From an uncultured Clostridia bacterium (GTDB lineage: Bacteria > Bacillota > Clostridia > Lachnospirales > Lachnospiraceae), in contig CALBKM010000017.1 of the NCBI GenBank assembly GCA_937895705.1, forward strand, positions 1 to 64,000: a DNA stretch of 64,000 nucleotides, read 5' to 3'. Position 1 is the first letter of the stretch. Each line of letters opens with the position of its first letter. The position numbers were made by a program, and so were the translations under genes. Positions 43,112-49,030 of this stretch are shown one piece after another. The notes below the pieces were generated by a model. The model was not told the origin of the DNA, did no database searches, and saw nothing but the letters and a program-made list of their open reading frames with translations.

Positions 43112-44137
43112 ATGGGATTTATTTTTAGAACACTAAAAAAGTTGCTTGCATCCAATATCAAAGAAAACAAAAAGGAAAGCGTACAAAGAGCGTGGGATGA
43201 GCCAGACATTCCACCATTGCAAGGAGATTATGCTAAAACGATTTTTTTATGGATACAAAGTAAAGCAGCATCACCGGTACGTCCTACAAATAAGTATGCG
43301 AAATATGTTTTATATGATTGTGGAATCCGTGATACTGTTAGCTATCACAAGAATTTGATTCAGGAAGGTTATTTTGAACCGGCATCTGTAGAGGATATGC
43401 TGGGAAATCTTAAAGTCACCGAATTGAAACAGGTTTTATCTGAATTGGGACAAACGGTCAGCGGAAAAAAGGAAGAATTGGTTCGTCGAGTGGCGTCAGC
43501 GGCAGACAAAGAAACGATTGAGAAGTTTTGTTCCGGAGAGTATTATGTTTTGTCTGAGGAAGGGTGGGCGTTTTTGGATGCCCATTACGATTATGTCAGA
43601 TTACATAAGCATAAGGGGTGGGGGATTGAATGGCGCGAATATGATGCACATCATTATCCAGGGCGGAGCTTTCACGATACTGTGTGGCAAATATTCAATG
43701 AACGGTTAATAAGGGATGATAAGTTATATGGGAGACTGGAATATCTCTATATGTATGAGTTGTTAAAGGAAGAGGGAAACAGAAAACGTGCATTAGAGCT
43801 TCTTTTGAAGGTGATATATGTTGATTTTAGTGGTGCTTGTGGGATGCAAGATTATAGGATGTACTACGAAGGCATATTAACAAAGAAACATCTGCAGGAG
43901 TATTTTAGTGCAATCATCATGTGGGCTCCGGGGCTTATCGATGCTGTTAAGGAATACAAAGATGTCTATGAGGATGCTGTTATAGACGTGGTATATGAGC
44001 GTATTTTACCGGTCCAAATCTGTGATAAAAAAATGTTTACGTCATTTGTACATTCTATGCTTGACGGGACCTATGACAGGGAGAAGATAGAAGGAAAACT
44101 GAAGCGTGAGTATAATAAAATGATAAAAAACTTATAA
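43112..44137 (+). CDS. SAP-domain protein, phage cargo
   Basis: A 341-residue cytosolic protein. Residues about 98-135 form a SAP motif (VTELKQVLSELGQTVSGKKEELVRRV), a DNA-binding helix pair. The rest is unrecognised: SEEGWAFLDAHYDYVRLHKHKGWGIEW follows, then a helical C-terminal half (about 200-340). Its ribosome binding site is AGAGAGG and a strong terminator follows, so it is a stand-alone unit. CAAGATA (43053) and TATCTTG (43079) form an inverted repeat upstream. Low GC compared with the early operon. Proteins with this layout are often carried in Firmicutes prophages; function unknown. Confidence 0.7.
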   Translation: MGFIFRTLKKLLASNIKENKKESVQRAWDEPDIPPLQGDYAKTIFLWIQSKAASPVRPTNKYAKYVLYDCGIRDTVSYHKNLIQEGYFEPASVEDMLGNLKVTELKQVLSELGQTVSGKKEELVRRVASAADKETIEKFCSGEYYVLSEEGWAFLDAHYDYVRLHKHKGWGIEWREYDAHHYPGRSFHDTVWQIFNERLIRDDKLYGRLEYLYMYELLKEEGNRKRALELLLKVIYVDFSGACGMQDYRMYYEGILTKKHLQEYFSAIIMWAPGLIDAVKEYKDVYEDAVIDVVYERILPVQICDKKMFTSFVHSMLDGTYDREKIEGKLKREYNKMIKNL

Positions 44138-44149
44138 GGTGACTATAGC

Positions 44150-44186
44150 AAACGCCACAGGCATTGAGTCTGTGGCGTTTATTTTT
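44150..44186 (+). terminator. Terminator after the SAP-domain gene
   Basis: AAACGCCACAG pairs perfectly with CTGTGGCGTTT, followed by ATTTTTG. It also lies just past the end of the convergent repressor gene. Confidence 0.9.
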
Positions 44187-44194
44187 GATATATA

Positions 44195-44572
44195 TTACCC
44201 TCTTTTCATGGTGTCCCGTAATTCGGCACTAAATTTCTTAAACGTTTCTTTGGATTTTTCGTCCAGTCCGTGATAGGTCTTAATAATTCCCCGGATGATA
44301 TCGTACAGTGGATTTTTATCATCGGAAAGCAAATCTTCTACATAGGCGGAAAACTCATCCTCTACCGGTATGTGAGGGTCGCCGGTCCCAGAGCGGAGCC
44401 ATTCTTCATTCACACTGAACTCTCGGCAAATAGCTTTGATGACTTGTTCTGTGAAGTTTCTCTTCGCTTTCTCTAATAAAGAGATTGCACCGCCGGATAA
44501 GCCGATTCGTTCACCAAAGGCATCTTGAGAAAGGCCTAAAGTCTTACGTAGTTCTTTTAAGCGTTCATGCAC
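44195..44572 (-). CDS. CI-like XRE-family repressor
   Basis: The start is taken as GTG at 44572 because GGAGGTGATAAAA lies 8 bp upstream of it; the longer ATG frame to 44587 would begin within that site. The 125-residue protein has an N-terminal HTH (LKELRKTLGLSQDAFGERIGLSGGAISLLEKAKRN, TEQVIKAICREFSVNEEWLRSG) and an acidic C-terminal part without a LexA-type peptidase domain. It is therefore probably released by an antirepressor or another signal rather than by RecA-driven self-cleavage. The operator region to the right lies between it and the early genes. Confidence 0.88.
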   Translation of the reverse strand: MHERLKELRKTLGLSQDAFGERIGLSGGAISLLEKAKRNFTEQVIKAICREFSVNEEWLRSGTGDPHIPVEDEFSAYVEDLLSDDKNPLYDIIRGIIKTYHGLDEKSKETFKKFSAELRDTMKRG

Positions 44573-44612
44573 TTTTATCACCTCCATAAGAACACTATAT
44601 CATAAAAAATCG

Positions 44613-44690
44613 ACAGAGTAAAGAAAAAGTTTAAAAAAGTATTGACAAAGTTAAACTGAGTCGAATATAATATTTACAGAGTAAAGAAAA
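44613..44690. promoter_or_regulatory. Lysis-lysogeny operator region and early promoter
   Basis: Three similar elements at 44613 (ACAGAGTAAAGAAAA), 44645 (ACAAAGTTAAACTGA) and 44676 (ACAGAGTAAAGAAAA, identical to the first) are spaced 32 and 31 bp apart, three helical turns each. Between them is a rightward promoter TTGACA (44642-44647), 18-bp spacer, TATAAT (44666-44671). AGTTTAA (44628) and TTAAACT (44651) form an inverted repeat over the -35. This is the expected layout for cooperative repression of the early genes by the adjacent CI-like protein. Confidence 0.75.
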
Positions 44691-44714
44691 TAGAAGGAAA
44701 GGAGGGAAGAGGGG

Positions 44715-44873
44715 ATGGAGTACATCATCGTTATTCTGATAGCAATAGCGGTATCCTGGTTAACAACAAAAATAGTAACCATCAAATACTTTGATGTAAT
44801 TGATGGTTACGTGAAGGGACTTACGGATGAAGTCTTGCGTATAGTCGAGGAGACGGTAGGCAACAAGAAATGA
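44715..44873 (+). CDS. Small single-helix membrane protein, first early gene
   Basis: A 52-residue protein with one N-terminal membrane helix (YIIVILIAIAVSWLTT) and a charged C-terminal helix (VKGLTDEVLRIVEE). Strong AAGGAGGG ribosome binding site. It is the first frame after the CI-controlled promoter. Its last 53 bp overlap the 3' end of the oppositely oriented Abi-alpha-like gene. Function unknown. Confidence 0.65.
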   Translation: MEYIIVILIAIAVSWLTTKIVTIKYFDVIDGYVKGLTDEVLRIVEETVGNKK

Positions 44874-45627
44874 ATGATTTTCCGAGCCGTGTGAGTCGAA
44901 CTATTTTTTTATGGAATTCCAATTTTGTTTCCGGATATTTTCTTAAGGCCATGATATATGCATCTGACGATTTGAAAACGTCGTATGCTGATTCGGGCTC
45001 TGCATGTTGGTCAAAAGGTATTTCGAGCAGGCCCAGATGTATTAAAGAGGAAATGGAATTGCTTTGGGCACTTTGTGAGATATCATCAGGACCGTTTATA
45101 AAGATGTTATCCTCCACCGGACGAAAAGAGCCGGATGAATTAATGATATAGTGCAAATCACATATCATGCACTGAGGACTTCTTTTAAAAATCTCCAACA
45201 TCCTCGCATCTATCGGACTCATCTGACTGATGATAGTGGAAAAGGAAGGATGTGCATGGTTGCCCGGTTCAACGGAGGAAGTAAGCAAGGCAACGAACAT
45301 CTTGCGGAGTTCCGGTTCTTCTACACAGTATTTGGCCTGTTCTAAAGCTTGCAAAACAACTTGTGAAGATGGTTCTACGCGGTTTTCTTCAGGAATCTTA
45401 GAAACAGAAGCTTCGAGTTCCTGTTTGAAAAGTTCAAGGTTATGTGCATACCTGATTTTCTTTTTCTCGGCAAGTTGGGAGATTCCGCCAAAAACAAGAA
45501 ACCAGCAATCGCTTATCGTTTGTCCGATGCTGAGGGTCGGCTGGTCGGTAAGGTTTTTAAGAGCGTTGTCAACGGAATCCGGAAGCTCGGGTAAGTTAAT
45601 CAATGAGGTGTTGTTTGTTTCAGCCAT
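44821..45627 (-). CDS. Abi-alpha-like (DUF4393) protein, candidate phage-defence cargo
   Basis: The start at 45627 (MAETNNTSLINLPE) has an AAAGGAGC ribosome binding site; the longer frame to 45675 would begin before it. The 268-residue protein fits the DUF4393/Abi-alpha pattern: ISQLAEKKKIRYAHNLELFKQELE, then EPSSQVVLQALEQAKYCVEEPELRKMFVALLTSSV, then PIDARMLEIF, and a C-terminal SSLIHLGLLEIPFD ... TRLGKSFISCC part. An Abi-alpha member was described as an abortive-infection factor; most members are uncharacterised. It is the only leftward gene in the early region and has a consensus promoter of its own, so it would be made in the lysogen. Confidence 0.72.
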   Translation of the reverse strand: MAETNNTSLINLPELPDSVDNALKNLTDQPTLSIGQTISDCWFLVFGGISQLAEKKKIRYAHNLELFKQELEASVSKIPEENRVEPSSQVVLQALEQAKYCVEEPELRKMFVALLTSSVEPGNHAHPSFSTIISQMSPIDARMLEIFKRSPQCMICDLHYIINSSGSFRPVEDNIFINGPDDISQSAQSNSISSLIHLGLLEIPFDQHAEPESAYDVFKSSDAYIMALRKYPETKLEFHKKIVRLTRLGKSFISCCLPSPRLYARLHP

Positions 45628-45677
45628 AAAAAGCTCCTTTGTAAGTGTACTCGGCTCTGGCGGGAGCCTGTACAAAT

Positions 45678-45706
45678 ATTATAACAAAGAGTTTAGCAAA
45701 AGTCAA
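45678..45706 (-). promoter_or_regulatory. Promoter of the Abi-alpha-like gene
   Basis: On the minus strand TTGACT (45701-45706), 17-bp spacer, TATAAT (45678-45683). The leader holds a small GGCTC/GAGCC hairpin. Confidence 0.8.
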
Positions 45707-45729
45707 CCAAAGAGAAAGGGGTGAGATAT

Positions 45730-45876
45730 ATGTCAGAGGAACAGAAGAAGGATATTAAGGATACGGTAGAGTTACTGAAGCAGTTGGATGAGCCGAGCCT
45801 TCGTATCATCGAGAGCAATGTTAAGGTACTTGCGGCGAGACAGGCGCTGGAGCAGAAAGAGAAGCAGACCGCGTAA
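45730..45876 (+). CDS. Small early phage protein
   Basis: A 48-residue acidic/basic helical protein (MSEEQKKDIKDTVELLKQLD start, ending KEKQTA). Ribosome binding site AAAGGGGTGAG. It begins the unbroken rightward early run. LLKQLDEPSLRIIESNVKVLAARQ is typical of small Firmicutes phage proteins that follow the repressor region; role unknown. Confidence 0.6.
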   Translation: MSEEQKKDIKDTVELLKQLDEPSLRIIESNVKVLAARQALEQKEKQTA

Positions 45877-45898
45877 AGGCGGAGGAAGGAGAAACAAC

Positions 45899-46405
45899 AT
45901 GCAAATGAGTGAATTTGAAATCGTCTTTGATTTCAAAGCAGCCAAAAAGAAGAGAGAGCAAATCGGTATCCTTGCGGATATGAACCAGTGCAGTAGGGAG
46001 CAGATTCGGGAGATTCTGCTTCGGAACGGGATTTCCGAGGAGGAACTTCCGAAGAAGCCGGGGAAAAGTCGCAAGACGGAACCGGAGGTGTTTCAGCAAC
46101 AGGTGAAGAAGAACCATGCAAAGGCTGACGAGTTCCGTCCTGCCAAGCAGGAGCCGATAGCAGTGGAAGAGGTGGTACCGGAGGAAAAGGAGGCAATGGA
46201 GAACAAGGAGGAGCTTCTTCCATGGCCGGATCCTGTAGTAGAAGAGACGTCAGAGCCGGAACCCGTACATGCGGAAGTACGGAACGAGGTACCGGAAGCT
46301 GTACAGAAAGCCTGCCGGGACCGTATCTGGGGGATTATACAGGAGGTTGCGGAGCTGGAGAAAGAAAAACGGGAACTGCAGATGTTCCTCGGTGCGTGCG
46401 AATAG
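45899..46405 (+). CDS. Early phage protein with acidic linker
   Basis: The start at 45899 has GGAGGAAGGAG upstream. The 168-residue protein has an N-terminal helical part with a possible HTH (KKKREQIGILADMNQCSREQIREILLRNGISEEEL), a long Glu/Pro-rich linker (about 60-130) and a C-terminal coiled-coil-like helix (IIQEVAELEKEKRELQMFLGAC). A regulatory or scaffolding role is possible. No firm family. Confidence 0.6.
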   Translation: MQMSEFEIVFDFKAAKKKREQIGILADMNQCSREQIREILLRNGISEEELPKKPGKSRKTEPEVFQQQVKKNHAKADEFRPAKQEPIAVEEVVPEEKEAMENKEELLPWPDPVVEETSEPEPVHAEVRNEVPEAVQKACRDRIWGIIQEVAELEKEKRELQMFLGACE

Positions 46406-46451
46406 GACAATTTTCCACAAACATAGGATGAATCAAGGAGGTGAAGTGAAT

Positions 46452-46691
46452 ATGGCCGTAGTGAAGGTATATCACGACCCGGGCCATGCGTTGGTCCGGG
46501 TACACGATGATTATATACAGCCGCCGGAGGTGCGGGAACAGCTGTTGGCGAATCTGGCGAGAATGAACTATGAAATTTTGTTCCAAGCAGAGCTAAAGAA
46601 AATCCGGGCAGAGGAGGAAGCGAAGAAGAATTGCACCGGTGCAACCACAAAGGAGGAAGAAGATGCGACAGACGGAGTTCGGCTTGTTTGA
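46452..46691 (+). CDS. Small early phage protein
   Basis: A 79-residue protein starting MAVVKVYHDPGHALVRVHDDY with an AAGGAGGTGA ribosome binding site. Residues 1-45 look like a small beta/alpha domain; the tail is Glu/Lys-rich. The 14-bp palindrome TTGCACCGGTGCAA lies in its coding sequence. Function unknown. Confidence 0.55.
   Translation: MAVVKVYHDPGHALVRVHDDYIQPPEVREQLLANLARMNYEILFQAELKKIRAEEEAKKNCTGATTKEEEDATDGVRLV
46631..46644. repeat. 14-bp palindrome, copy 1 of 3
   Basis: TTGCACCGGTGCAA, flanked by AA and CC; the same 18-bp block occurs at 51926 and 59913. Here it is read as Asn-Cys-Thr-Gly-Ala-Thr. Confidence 0.8.
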
Positions 46692-46830
46692 GTGTTACGT
46701 TATGGCAGCTTGCAGAGGTATGAAAGCGATTATTAATAACGGAGAGCTGGAAGGCTTTACGAAGGAGGAAGACCATGAAGTACAAGAACATGTATCAGAA
46801 AAAGTGTCTGGTATGCGGGAAGGAATTTGA
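46663..46830 (+). CDS. Small early phage protein
   Basis: A 55-residue frame (MRQTEFGLFECYVMAACRGM start) with AAAGGAGGAAG upstream; it overlaps the genes on both sides by 29 and 56 bp. No family recognised. Confidence 0.5.
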   Translation: MRQTEFGLFECYVMAACRGMKAIINNGELEGFTKEEDHEVQEHVSEKVSGMREGI

Positions 46831-46933
46831 ACATGGCAGGAGCAATAAGGACTGTGCCAAGGCACGTGCAGCCGGTATGAGTTACGGACAATATGACCTT
46901 GCGAGAAGACTTGGGAGGTTGGCCAATGGATAG
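46775..46933 (+). CDS. Small Cys-containing early protein
   Basis: A 52-residue basic protein with CLVCGKEFEHGRSNKDC, half of a zinc-ribbon-like motif, and an RRLGRL tail. GAAGGAGGAAG is upstream and its stop overlaps the next start by 8 bp. The overlap with the preceding 55-residue frame in another phase means one of the two could be spurious; the zinc-like motif favours this one. Confidence 0.55.
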   Translation: MKYKNMYQKKCLVCGKEFEHGRSNKDCAKARAAGMSYGQYDLARRLGRLANG

Positions 46934-47222
46934 AGACGAATTGTTTCAGACGGCAGAGAGCTGTGTCGGACCACCGCCGGACTCCGTGCTGATTGCCACC
47001 GAGGAGAAGGCAAAGAATGTTTATACGTTCTGGCGTGACAGAGAAGGTAAGATTTGGTACACGTCGGAAAGAACGGAGGCGTTTGACGCAGAAATGCAGG
47101 AGGCAACAAAACGCCGGAAGGCGGAAAAAAGAAAAACCTCCGATGCAACCCGCGAAGAAGCATCGGAGGAGCCTGTTGTGCAAAATATGCTAACAGATCA
47201 CTACAAGGAAAGTATAGCATAA
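46926..47222 (+). CDS. Early phage protein, unknown
   Basis: A 98-residue protein starting MDRDELFQTAESCVGPPPDS with TGGGAGG upstream. The middle (VYTFWRDREGKIWYTSERTEAF) looks like a small beta hairpin domain; the C-terminal half is charged. No family recognised. Confidence 0.55.
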   Translation: MDRDELFQTAESCVGPPPDSVLIATEEKAKNVYTFWRDREGKIWYTSERTEAFDAEMQEATKRRKAEKRKTSDATREEASEEPVVQNMLTDHYKESIA

Positions 47223-47306
47223 CAGGCGGTTTTCGTCAAGTTTTTACGACGGGCGGACAAGCCCTTTCGTAACACTATTAGTATATTAAAGTTAGGTGAA
47301 ACCGCT

Positions 47307-48101
47307 ATGGGGTACATAAGAGAGAGATGGAGGTTCCTGAATTCCACGGAGTATGAGTATAAGTTCGTGGGGAAATACGGAGCCAAAGGTGAGAAACGGG
47401 GGAAGAGAGAGAAGCCTACCCCCGAGCAGATAAAAAAACAGAACCAGCGGAACCGGGAGAACCGGGTGAGGAGATTAATCAAGATGAATTTCCACCCGAA
47501 TGACCTGTGGGTAACGCTGAAGTATCCGGCGGGGGTGCGGAAGCCCATGGGAGAGGTCAAAAAGGATTTCCAAGGGTTCCTGGCAGCTATGCGCCGGGAG
47601 TATAAAAAACGGGGTGAGCCCTTCAAGTACATTTACCGGATGGAAATCGGTGAGCGGGGCGGCATCCACATTCACATTCTGGTGAACCGACTGCGGGGGA
47701 CTCCGGACACGGATATCATCGTCCAGACGAAATGGAGTCACGGTCGGGCCAATTATGTGAGTATCCATGAGGCGGGTGGCTATAAGGACCTGGCGGCGTA
47801 TATCGTGAAACAGCCCACGGAGGAAATCGAAGGGCAGCTGTCATTGTTCCCGCAGGAGGAGCAGAAGGTACTGTGCAGTTACAATTCCTCCCGGAATCTG
47901 ATCCGGCCGGAACCGGAGCGCACGGAGTACAAGGTACGTACCGTGAGAAAGCTGGTAGAGGAAGGACCGGTACCGGAGGAAGGATATTTCATTGATGTGG
48001 ATTCCGTCCGGTGCGGCGTGAACCCGTATACCGGCATGAGCTACCTACACTACACGGAGTGCCGGATAAAGGAGATTCATCACCGGGAGGAAGGAGGATA
48101 A
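47307..48101 (+). CDS. HUH-type Rep-like endonuclease
   Basis: A 264-residue protein with features of rolling-circle replication initiators. The metal-binding HUH motif reads GGIHIHILVNR near residues 117-127, and a Tyr/Lys motif follows (YKDLAAYIVKQ, about 157-167), in the usual order. The basic N terminus (about 25-55) could bind DNA. Rep proteins of this kind nick one strand and stay joined through Tyr. The 84 bp upstream hold no gene; the ribosome binding site is weak (TTAGGTGA). No polymerase, helicase loader, primase or single-strand annealing protein is seen in the window, so this may start phage replication. Confidence 0.7.
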   Translation: MGYIRERWRFLNSTEYEYKFVGKYGAKGEKRGKREKPTPEQIKKQNQRNRENRVRRLIKMNFHPNDLWVTLKYPAGVRKPMGEVKKDFQGFLAAMRREYKKRGEPFKYIYRMEIGERGGIHIHILVNRLRGTPDTDIIVQTKWSHGRANYVSIHEAGGYKDLAAYIVKQPTEEIEGQLSLFPQEEQKVLCSYNSSRNLIRPEPERTEYKVRTVRKLVEEGPVPEEGYFIDVDSVRCGVNPYTGMSYLHYTECRIKEIHHREEGG

Positions 48102-48102
48102 G

Positions 48103-48525
48103 ATGCAACACGTAAACATTTATACGGCATCGGGCATCCGATCTCCGAGAGCCGGGAACGGAAAGGCGGGGTACATCCTGGAGATGAAGACCGAAAAAGA
48201 GCCGGTGACATTGACGAAAACCGCAGAACTACTAAATGCGACGGCGAATCAGTCGGAGCTTCGTATCCTCAATATGGCCCTTGCCCGACTGACAAAAAAG
48301 TGCAGTCTGACCATCTATACCGAGAGCGGCTATGTGGCAGCGGGGATTGAGGAACTGTCCCGGTGGCAGGAGAACGGGTGGAAGACGTCCCGAGGGACGG
48401 ATGTTGCGAACAAGGAAGAGTGGCAGGAAACCGCAGAATTACTAAATGGACATGCGTTTTCGGTCACCACGGAAAATCACGAATACAGAGCGTGGCTGAG
48501 AAGTGAGGTCACGAGAAAGGAGTAA
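48103..48525 (+). CDS. RNase H-like fold protein with altered active site
   Basis: A 140-residue protein that lines up with RNase HI: NIYTASGIRSPRAG (in place of the IYTDGSCRGNPG-like start), NQSELRILNMALARL (E about 52 as in NRMELMA), LTIYTESGYVAAGI (as in STDSQYV) and WQENGWKTSRGTDVANKEEWQ (as in GWKT...VKNVDLWQ). The first catalytic Asp is replaced by Ala9, the third by Glu74, and the C-terminal His/Asp segment is shortened to TTENHEYRAW. It is likely inactive as an RNase H or uses a changed metal site. It follows the Rep-like gene after 1 bp and may act with it. Confidence 0.65.
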   Translation: MQHVNIYTASGIRSPRAGNGKAGYILEMKTEKEPVTLTKTAELLNATANQSELRILNMALARLTKKCSLTIYTESGYVAAGIEELSRWQENGWKTSRGTDVANKEEWQETAELLNGHAFSVTTENHEYRAWLRSEVTRKE

Positions 48526-48527
48526 GG

Positions 48528-49019
48528 ATGTTTGATAAGTTTGGAGAGTTTGACTCCGTGCAAGAACTTAATGAGGCAGCGGACGGCCTACTTACTGAAG
48601 GCGATATTGATTCGTTAAGGGAACTGGCGAAGGAAAACGGCATAGATGAAGCTGATTTACAGGACTATCTTGACGGATGTTCGGAAGACCTTGCAAATGT
48701 TTCTACAGCGGCGTTTGGGAGGCTGTATGTGGAAGAACAAAATGCAAAATCGAACAAAGGAGAAGGCGCAGCTGTAAAAGTTATTTTTACGGTCGCTCGA
48801 AGCCTGTGCATGAGAACATCGTTTTGCAGCTTCGTCGTGCGTAAAGGCAAGAGGGTAATGGATATTTTTAATGCGATGAGAGCTGAGGCAAAGAAACATG
48901 CGAGCGGGGGTGTAGGTTTGTCTTGCGGAACCGATCGTGAGCTGAGCAATATCATCATGGCATATTATACCCAAGGTGAAGATGAGATGAAGCGGTTACT
49001 GGCCAAATTGTACGAGTAG
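48528..49019 (+). CDS. Early phage protein, often next to PcfJ-like genes
   Basis: A 163-residue protein beginning MFDKFGEFDSVQELNEAADG. The N-terminal half (to about 55) looks like a small helical domain with LRELAKENGIDEADLQDYLDG; the C-terminal half is helical. I recall this N terminus from other Firmicutes prophages but know no function. GTAAGGA upstream, 11 bp ahead of the PcfJ-like gene. Confidence 0.55.
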   Translation: MFDKFGEFDSVQELNEAADGLLTEGDIDSLRELAKENGIDEADLQDYLDGCSEDLANVSTAAFGRLYVEEQNAKSNKGEGAAVKVIFTVARSLCMRTSFCSFVVRKGKRVMDIFNAMRAEAKKHASGGVGLSCGTDRELSNIIMAYYTQGEDEMKRLLAKLYE

Positions 49020-49030
49020 GAGGTGACCGG

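Noticed and set aside
45230..45724. Rightward frame over the Abi-alpha-like gene
   Set aside because: Antisense shadow; the leftward gene has promoter, ribosome binding site and family features.
46093..46791. Leftward 232-codon frame over the small early genes
   Set aside because: Low-complexity product, no start signals, opposite to a consistent rightward operon.
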